Made by a program: the position numbers and the translations under genes
The notes under the pieces: model-generated
Told to the model about the DNA's origin: nothing
The model's input: the letters and a program-made list of their open reading frames with translations, nothing else
Databases searched by the model: none
In this document: positions 6,401 to 9,068 of the stretch, in pieces
Layout of the letters: each line of letters begins with the position of its first letter
How positions within the stretch are numbered: position 1 is the first letter of the stretch
Assembly: GCA_012842035.1 (NCBI GenBank)
Contig: DUTO01000196.1
Span: 1-9,068, forward strand
Direction: 5' to 3'
Source: Clostridia bacterium
GTDB lineage: Bacteria; Bacillota; Peptococcia; DRI-13; DTU073
Length of the DNA stretch: 9,068 nucleotides

Positions 6401-7831
6401 ACTGCTGCCGGGCAGAAGACTAAGGAGCACAAGGTACAGGGTGAGGAGAAGAAAAAGGTTTGGGAGGAGACTCAGATTACTACTCGTACCGTGCAAAATT
6501 TAGTAGAGCATATAGCAGAGGAAATCAAGCAGGATTTTTCAAAAGAGCCGTATGATGCTTTTACTAAAGCTGACCATAGTTTGGAAATAGCTAGTCTTAA
6601 GCAGCAAAAGAGTGAAGTGAAAAAACGGATAGAGAAAATTTTAGGAGAAATAAAGAAAGAAACAGAGTGGCAGAAAGAAACTGGAGAAGCCTATGAAATG
6701 GTCTTAGATATCATGCCGGAGGAAATTGAGCACTTATGGACAACGGTTACTCCTTATGCTGATGAGGAATGGGTATCTTGCAAAGTTACCCCGCGTAAAT
6801 TGTTAACAAGATCTGTTAAGGAAAGAAGTGAAGGGGAAGCGGCAATTGAAAGACAGAAAAATATTGTTAGTCAGCAGTTTGAACGTTATTTGCATAAACT
6901 GGAGACTACCAATAATGTTAAAATAGGACAATTTATTCGAGACGTTAAAACTATCATGGCGGATAACCGTCTTTATGACTATGAGTTTGTTCAGGACCAG
7001 TTTTTACGTATTTTTGAAGGTCTTGACCAATATGAAAATCAATATAAGAATACTTTGGTTGAATGTGAAAAAAATAAGGAACATTTGGTTGATTTATGTT
7101 TGCGTAGAGCCGGTTCTGTTTATGACAGTGTTTGCGAAATTCCCAAGAATTCTAGAGTTAAGATTTATGACCGTGCTGTACAGGTGATTCGCCTGGACTG
7201 GCCACGGCGCGACGAGCAGGAATCGAGGGAACGGATGAATTATTATCTGGAACAAGCTCTTGAGGACTTGCAAGTTTATAAACAGCAAGGGAAAAATGAT
7301 GATGAAATTAACAGTATTATGGAAACTAAATTAAGGACGCGGAATTTGATTGAACAGATTGCTCCCTTAGAAAACTGTAAAGTAACGGTTTATAAACCGC
7401 GTCAGGAAACTATGATCAGGCATGACAAGCTGGAATATCGGCCGTGGGATGAGGTGCCCAAGTGGTCCGGTGGAGAAGAATATAGTGTTTATATGACGAT
7501 GTTTATGATTATGCTCACCCATATTCGTCAGCAGTTAGAGGGTTGGCGGCATGTTTGGAAGGTTCTTTTGGCCGATAATCCTTTTGGGAAAGCTTCTTCG
7601 TCTCATGTGTGGGAGCCAGTTTTTCAGATAGCTAAGGCGAATCGTATTCAATTAATTTGCTTTACTGCTCATAAGGAGGACGATATCTTAAAACGTTTCC
7701 CAGTAGTTTACAGTTTGCAATTGCGTAGTGCTTATGGTAAAGAGATTATGCAGGCAGAGTTAATGGAAAGCGGATTTTATAGGCTAGATACTGCGTCCGG
7801 GGATGGGGCCCAGATGATGTTGCCACTTTAG
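3428..7831 (+). CDS. jetC: Wadjet protein JetC, SMC/MukB-like loop-extruding ATPase
   Basis: This is the motor subunit, a 1467-residue SMC-like ATPase expected to dimerise and extrude DNA with JetA and JetB. The N-terminal head (about 1-240) carries the P-loop LANGGGKS at 37-44, with Lys43 as the nucleotide lysine; the usual first Gly of Walker A is Leu37. A long coiled coil follows (about 250-605), then a globular hinge candidate (about 610-740, rich in aromatic residues and beta strands), then a returning coiled coil (about 740-1110). The C-terminal head holds the ABC signature WSGGE (1346-1350), the Walker B strand VLLADN (Asp1383, Asn1384) in a DNPFGKASS motif, and a switch histidine (His1415 in CFTAHKE). 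An Asn stands where most ABC/SMC ATPases have the catalytic Glu. From memory similar NGGGKS and DNPFGKASS motifs occur in clostridial relatives, so this may be normal for the family. No frameshift is seen across 4.4 kb. TIGR02680-like type III ATPases are the main alternative. Confidence 0.9.
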   Translation: MPRLNRIRVTNIQYDHGKKQLPDLLFDVKSLDTLFILANGGGKSLLVQLILQVILPNSRMGKRKVEDLLQAGHYTGHIAVEWLLDSFGERRQFLCTGFCFSGGQNTERPLRYYNYLFDYDDRSELTIEDLPFINTEEKRPIQYQKLKDWLRENGIQPLDRPETYQERLKIYQILPEEWKNIRKTNGDEGGVDKFFEKSKSTRQLMDNLLIPSVEEMIFQDEQKKQELFHAFTQYREMLLEIPVIKQNLQDFALIRDAAEGVVEEAEVLNQRQKTFTAQTKEIVRLARSFYEFTTVAQKAVEQLEQEKETVTMQYKDLEWQERSYQWFLRKLELSKAKLAENCAQEEYKQAEGLWQKAEDNENRLQALYYFNEVQKAVQEGLKFRRQLELMEQAEPELQVLLTQKKQVLRFAWQERKTEIAKQLCTAEEALVKLREEKEVLSEEKKEAKLKQRELTKKIAVVENWLAEYKKKRQDLLNLVETAEVLDPAASLQKRYAILQHHEQREAETIERQRLLVSQREELEQTIFNLGKEKYQLEIKVKSLEEKLARQQTEEDHLRGTLSAQGIYLKSLLAEKEVALLRVKDLLREVQERKLSLQAELANLQEKWALVEGRDYYVPHHDLLRIKNRLERAGVYTVLGSEWLAEQFLTEPEKEAVLQNQPFLPFTILLEANQVNTVKHIVRQGKEWTCDVPLLFLVKSAATLQGEERGENFFPLWQEELYLFRPDTFSVYTSTESFLDLKNRMQEKIKIKQQEVAEEVGQERLLLSLQEKLANFYYQYPAEMVQEWEEEKKQLQANVLSLAQEIEAEEIRKKQLQEEGLQLEKLLVEIVLVKEKLKEIIGKLEAFNSLHLLYPKQETEQKELAEKLQQVELRLAKKEERLIAISGEEVEKKNRIKDLGTQREEHEEDFSKYRLTGIEPKGEELVDYNRACIEVEGILAQLNEKQSERANIQELLEKTIKQREDALFEVERTGIEKEWLKQNQRLVNRKEITAAGQKTKEHKVQGEEKKKVWEETQITTRTVQNLVEHIAEEIKQDFSKEPYDAFTKADHSLEIASLKQQKSEVKKRIEKILGEIKKETEWQKETGEAYEMVLDIMPEEIEHLWTTVTPYADEEWVSCKVTPRKLLTRSVKERSEGEAAIERQKNIVSQQFERYLHKLETTNNVKIGQFIRDVKTIMADNRLYDYEFVQDQFLRIFEGLDQYENQYKNTLVECEKNKEHLVDLCLRRAGSVYDSVCEIPKNSRVKIYDRAVQVIRLDWPRRDEQESRERMNYYLEQALEDLQVYKQQGKNDDEINSIMETKLRTRNLIEQIAPLENCKVTVYKPRQETMIRHDKLEYRPWDEVPKWSGGEEYSVYMTMFMIMLTHIRQQLEGWRHVWKVLLADNPFGKASSSHVWEPVFQIAKANRIQLICFTAHKEDDILKRFPVVYSLQLRSAYGKEIMQAELMESGFYRLDTASGDGAQMMLPL
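4175..5245 (+). other. JetC N-terminal coiled-coil arm (within jetC)
   Basis: JetC residues about 250-605 are nearly uninterrupted helix with heptad spacing of Leu/Ile/Val and abundant Glu, Lys and Gln, and almost no Pro or Gly. This is the outgoing arm of an SMC-like rod. Boundaries are judged by eye. Confidence 0.7.
5256..5647 (+). other. Candidate hinge domain of JetC (within jetC)
   Basis: JetC residues about 610-740 break the coiled coil. They are rich in Tyr, Phe, Trp and Pro, with beta-like stretches such as FLPFTILLEA and VPLLFLV, and sit close to the middle of the protein between two coiled-coil arms. This is the expected position of the SMC dimerisation hinge. Boundaries are approximate. 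Confidence 0.6.
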
Positions 7832-7875
7832 AAAAGCGAAAGAAATAGCGGATAATATAAAGGAGGCACTAGGTT
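7832..7875 (+). other. 44-base gap between jetC and the pyrophosphatase gene
   Basis: This short AT-rich spacer has no hairpin followed by a T-run, so no intrinsic terminator for the jet operon is visible. It contains the ribosome binding site of the next gene. No convincing promoter is seen (a GATAAT at 7851 is too close to the start). Read-through from jetC into the next gene is therefore possible. Confidence 0.6.
7859..7866 (+). promoter_or_regulatory. Strong ribosome binding site of the pyrophosphatase gene
   Basis: AAAGGAGG with a 9-base spacer to the ATG at 7876. It is the closest match to the Firmicutes consensus in the window and fixes the start of the gene. Confidence 0.85.
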
Positions 7876-9068
7876 ATGATTTATGTTTTTGGTCACAAAA
7901 GTCCGGATACAGATTCAGTAACTTCGGCGATAGCTTTATCTGCCTTAAAAAATAAATTAGGTTATGATACTGAACCCGGAATATTAGGGCCATTAAACAA
8001 AGAAACAAAATATGTTTTAGATTATTTTAAGGTTGCTTATCCCAGAAGTATTGATAATGTAAAAACACAGTTGCGGGACTTAAATTATGACCAAGTTACA
8101 GGAATTGGCCCTAAGCAATCAATCCTTTTTGCTTATAAACTAATGGAAGAAAATAATATTAAAGTTTTGCCCATCGTTGATAAGGAACATACGCTTCTAG
8201 GGATTGTAGCGATGAAGGATATTGCCATGGGTTTGATTAAAGGGGACTTTTATCATCTGGAAACAGAAATAGGCAATATTGTTGATGCTCTTGAAGGTGT
8301 TCTTCTGACAGGTGATGACCTCGAAATTGAAGGTACAATTTCAGTCATTTCTTATTACTATGACACAATGGTTAAAGGGCATCTTCTCAATGAAAATAGT
8401 ATTGTTATTGTCGGAGATAGATATGATGTCATTGACCATGCTATCACCAGGGGAGTTAAGTTAGTCATAGTTACAGGGGGTAAAGAAATACCTGATAAAT
8501 ATATTGATAAGGCTGAAAAGAAAGGGATAAATTTGGTGTTGGTTAAGCAGAGTACATATGCAGCGGCTAAACTTCTTAATCAATGTAATTATGTTTCTTC
8601 TATTATGAAAACAGAAGATATTGTAAAATTTAATGAAAATGAATATCTTGATGAGGTCAAAGAAGAATTAGTTACTAATAGACATTCTCAATATCCTGTA
8701 GTAACAGAAGATAATAAATATTTAGGGTTTGTTAGTCGCCGTCATATTTTAAAGCCTAACCGAAAAAAAGTAATTTTGGTAGACCATAATGAGTATGCTC
8801 AAAGCGTAGAAGGTTTAGATGAAGCGGAAATTATTGAGGTTGTGGATCACCATAAGATTGGGGATATTCTTACGACTACTCCCATAGAATTTAGAAATAT
8901 GCCGGTCGGAAGTACCTGTACGATTGTGTTTAATTTGTTTAAAGAAAACAAGGTATCTTTAGATAAAAAAATTGTCGGACTTCTTTTGGCGGGAATAATT
9001 TCTGATACGTTAGCCTTAAAATCACCAACAACAACGTCTTTAGACATTGAAGCTGTGAAGGAATTGAA
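7876..9068 (+). CDS. ppaC: Manganese-dependent inorganic pyrophosphatase, family II with CBS and DRTGG domains (3' end cut by window)
   Basis: This cytoplasmic enzyme hydrolyses pyrophosphate to two phosphates, pulling nucleic-acid and protein synthesis forward. It is a DHH-family phosphoesterase with an inserted regulatory module. The frame is open from ATG 7876 to the window edge (397 codons of an expected 540-550), so the C-terminal DHHA2 substrate-binding domain is mostly missing from view. Metal ligands are visible: His7, Asp11 and Asp13 in GHKSPDTDS; Asp303 in LVDHNE; the DHH at 324-326 in VVDHHK; and Asp377 in GIISDT. Between residues about 70 and 295 lie CBS1 (about 72-120), a DRTGG domain (DR at 181-182, TGG at 200-202) and CBS2 (about 243-293). 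In characterised CBS-PPases the CBS pair binds adenine nucleotides (AMP/ADP inhibit, ATP activates), and forms with a DRTGG domain also respond to diadenosine polyphosphates. It is probably a housekeeping gene at the edge of the defence operon. Confidence 0.95.
   Translation, partial: MIYVFGHKSPDTDSVTSAIALSALKNKLGYDTEPGILGPLNKETKYVLDYFKVAYPRSIDNVKTQLRDLNYDQVTGIGPKQSILFAYKLMEENNIKVLPIVDKEHTLLGIVAMKDIAMGLIKGDFYHLETEIGNIVDALEGVLLTGDDLEIEGTISVISYYYDTMVKGHLLNENSIVIVGDRYDVIDHAITRGVKLVIVTGGKEIPDKYIDKAEKKGINLVLVKQSTYAAAKLLNQCNYVSSIMKTEDIVKFNENEYLDEVKEELVTNRHSQYPVVTEDNKYLGFVSRRHILKPNRKKVILVDHNEYAQSVEGLDEAEIIEVVDHHKIGDILTTTPIEFRNMPVGSTCTIVFNLFKENKVSLDKKIVGLLLAGIISDTLALKSPTTTSLDIEAVKEL

Larger units (their letters stand above)
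7..7831 (+). other. Wadjet-type (probably type II) plasmid-defence operon, order jetD-jetA-jetB-jetC
   Basis: Four consecutive same-strand genes encode a Toprim nuclease, a kleisin-like protein with winged-helix and coiled-coil segments, a small winged-helix-like protein, and a giant SMC-like ATPase. This is the complete part list of a Wadjet/MksBEFG system. Gaps are 7 bases (jetD-jetA), a 14-base overlap (jetA-jetB) and 17 bases (jetB-jetC), so a single transcript is likely. By family knowledge the complex recognises small circular DNA by loop extrusion and cleaves it. Type II is favoured because JetB and JetA resemble, from memory, the DUF6063 and DUF5716 proteins of Clostridia rather than the DUF4194/DUF3375 pair of type I or the DUF2397/DUF2398 group of type III. 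No promoter is visible because the first gene begins at the left edge of the window. Confidence 0.85.

Noticed and set aside
7715..7749. Possible promoter inside the end of jetC (TTGCAA or TTGCGT with a downstream GATTAT)
   Set aside because: Both elements match the consensus poorly and the region is coding; such matches are expected by chance in AT-rich DNA.
3428..7831. JetC as a housekeeping SMC, RecN, SbcC or Rad50 protein
   Set aside because: The jetD, jetA and jetB neighbours, the absence of a CxxC zinc hook and the DNPFGKASS Walker B motif do not fit those families.
7827..7856. Possible sigma-A promoter for the pyrophosphatase gene (TTTAGA, 18-base spacer, GATAAT)
   Set aside because: Transcription would begin around 7863, inside the ribosome binding site at 7859-7866, leaving no usable leader. 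The -35 match is also weak.
8847..9047. Minus-strand open frame of 66 codons opposite the pyrophosphatase gene
   Set aside because: It lies opposite the conserved DHH region of a clearly recognised enzyme and has no recognisable motif.

Overview
The window is almost entirely coding on the + strand. It holds a four-gene Wadjet-type (Jet / MksBEFG-like) plasmid-defence operon, followed by the 5' part of a CBS-DRTGG-type manganese-dependent inorganic pyrophosphatase gene. The Firmicutes-like ribosome binding sites (GAGGTG and AAAGGAGG), the AT-rich coding DNA, the regulatory-domain pyrophosphatase and the character of the Jet proteins together suggest a Clostridia-type Firmicute. I cannot name a species.

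Layout: bases 7-1107 encode a JetD-like Toprim nuclease, possibly starting left of the window. Bases 1115-2680 encode JetA (kleisin-like, MukF analogue), 2667-3410 encode JetB (MukE analogue), and 3428-7831 encode JetC (giant SMC/MukB-like ATPase with two long coiled coils and a central hinge). After a 44-base gap, 7876 to beyond 9068 encodes the pyrophosphatase, which the right edge cuts at about residue 397. The four jet genes are packed tightly (a few bases apart or overlapping), with no internal terminator seen, so they look like one transcription unit in the order D-A-B-C.

How it works, by family knowledge: JetA, JetB and JetC form an SMC-like motor complex that extrudes DNA loops and senses small closed circles, and JetD cuts the circle, limiting plasmid uptake. 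All four subunits are open and apparently intact. JetD keeps its Toprim acidic residues, and JetC keeps its P-loop lysine, SGGE signature and Walker B aspartate. The JetC head has two departures from a textbook ABC ATPase: no first glycine in Walker A, and Asn instead of Glu after the Walker B aspartate. The overall make-up best fits Wadjet type II, so this is a known system class rather than a wholly new one. The type assignment is from memory of family features and was not searched.

There is no gene-free stretch longer than 44 bases. I saw no RNA genes, mobile elements, CRISPR arrays or substantial repeats.
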